DNA of 16,230 nucleotides from Thiomargarita sp. GTDB lineage: Bacteria > Pseudomonadota > Gammaproteobacteria > Beggiatoales > Beggiatoaceae. The position numbers were made by a program, and so were the translations under genes. Positions 16,087 to 16,230 of this stretch are shown here, one piece after another. Within the stretch, counting starts at the first letter, position 1; every line of letters begins with the position of its first letter. A model generated the notes under the pieces. That model was not told where the DNA came from, made no database searches, and saw nothing but the letters and a program-made list of their open reading frames with translations. Location: NCBI GenBank assembly GCA_023144675.1, contig JAGLFE010000349.1, positions 1 to 16,230 on the forward strand, given 5' to 3'.

Positions 16087-16120
16087 AGTTAAAAATTCTC
16101 CATTTAAAGCATATAGAAAA

Positions 16121-16126
16121 ATTATA
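16121..16126 (-). promoter_or_regulatory. Candidate -10 element for trxA
   Basis: A perfect TATAAT on the minus strand is preceded by GCG in an AT-rich region, and would give a 5' leader of roughly 28 nt that contains the GGAG of trxA. The -35 match is poor at spacings of 16-18 nt (for example CAAATT at 17). The rest of 16127-16230 shows no gene. Confidence 0.4.
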
Positions 16127-16230
16127 CGCTAAATTGAGTAAATAATTTGATTGATTTTGTAAGTTTAAGTAATTTTTTACTACTAACTATTTATATAATT
16201 TTAATAGCTGAAGTTACGCAAATAAAATAG

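Overview
This AT-rich window (roughly one third G+C by eye) looks like a gammaproteobacterial chromosome. The main evidence is the trxA-rho gene order, a full-length Rho of the gammaproteobacterial type, a MupP-like sugar-phosphate phosphatase close to the pseudomonad family, and a bacteriohemerythrin. A giant mosaic repeat protein with InlB-like WSGDC modules, together with the low G+C, fits large sulfur-oxidising Thiotrichales (Beggiatoa/Thiothrix relatives). That placement is inference.

Layout. Positions 1-7473 (+) hold the 3' part of one very large gene for a probable secreted or surface protein. It is open at the left edge. Its module order is: leucine-rich repeats, FN3, cysteine-capped LRR block, FN3, parallel beta-helix with an anchor-Q-like end, a second cysteine-capped LRR block, four FN3 domains, two WSGDC repeat modules, a cadherin/Ig-like module, a second beta-solenoid-like stretch, seven 16-residue repeats and an unassigned C-terminal domain. 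A HAD phosphatase of MupP type follows at 7546-8226 (+).

Everything to the right is on the minus strand. Transcription runs from right to left: trxA, rho, two overlapping GT2 glycosyltransferases, bacteriohemerythrin, argC, then two phosphoribosyltransferase-like genes. These last two converge on the HAD gene.

The most interesting locus is 8336-10540. One gene has a PRTase domain plus a C-terminal TRSP domain, and the next has a PRTase domain plus a C-terminal PELOTA-like domain. They are 6 nt apart. This pair is known from tellurite-resistance (Ter)-linked operons predicted to make a nucleoside-like metabolite. No ter, ATP-grasp or citrate-lyase-like partner is visible here, so the pair appears detached from its usual cluster and placed behind argC.

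rho and trxA are housekeeping genes with all key residues. The 301-nt gap between them holds a strong hairpin that pairs better as minus-strand RNA than as plus-strand RNA. The glycosyltransferase pair probably acts in O-antigen or exopolysaccharide assembly. No tRNA, rRNA, CRISPR array, insertion sequence or phage gene was seen.
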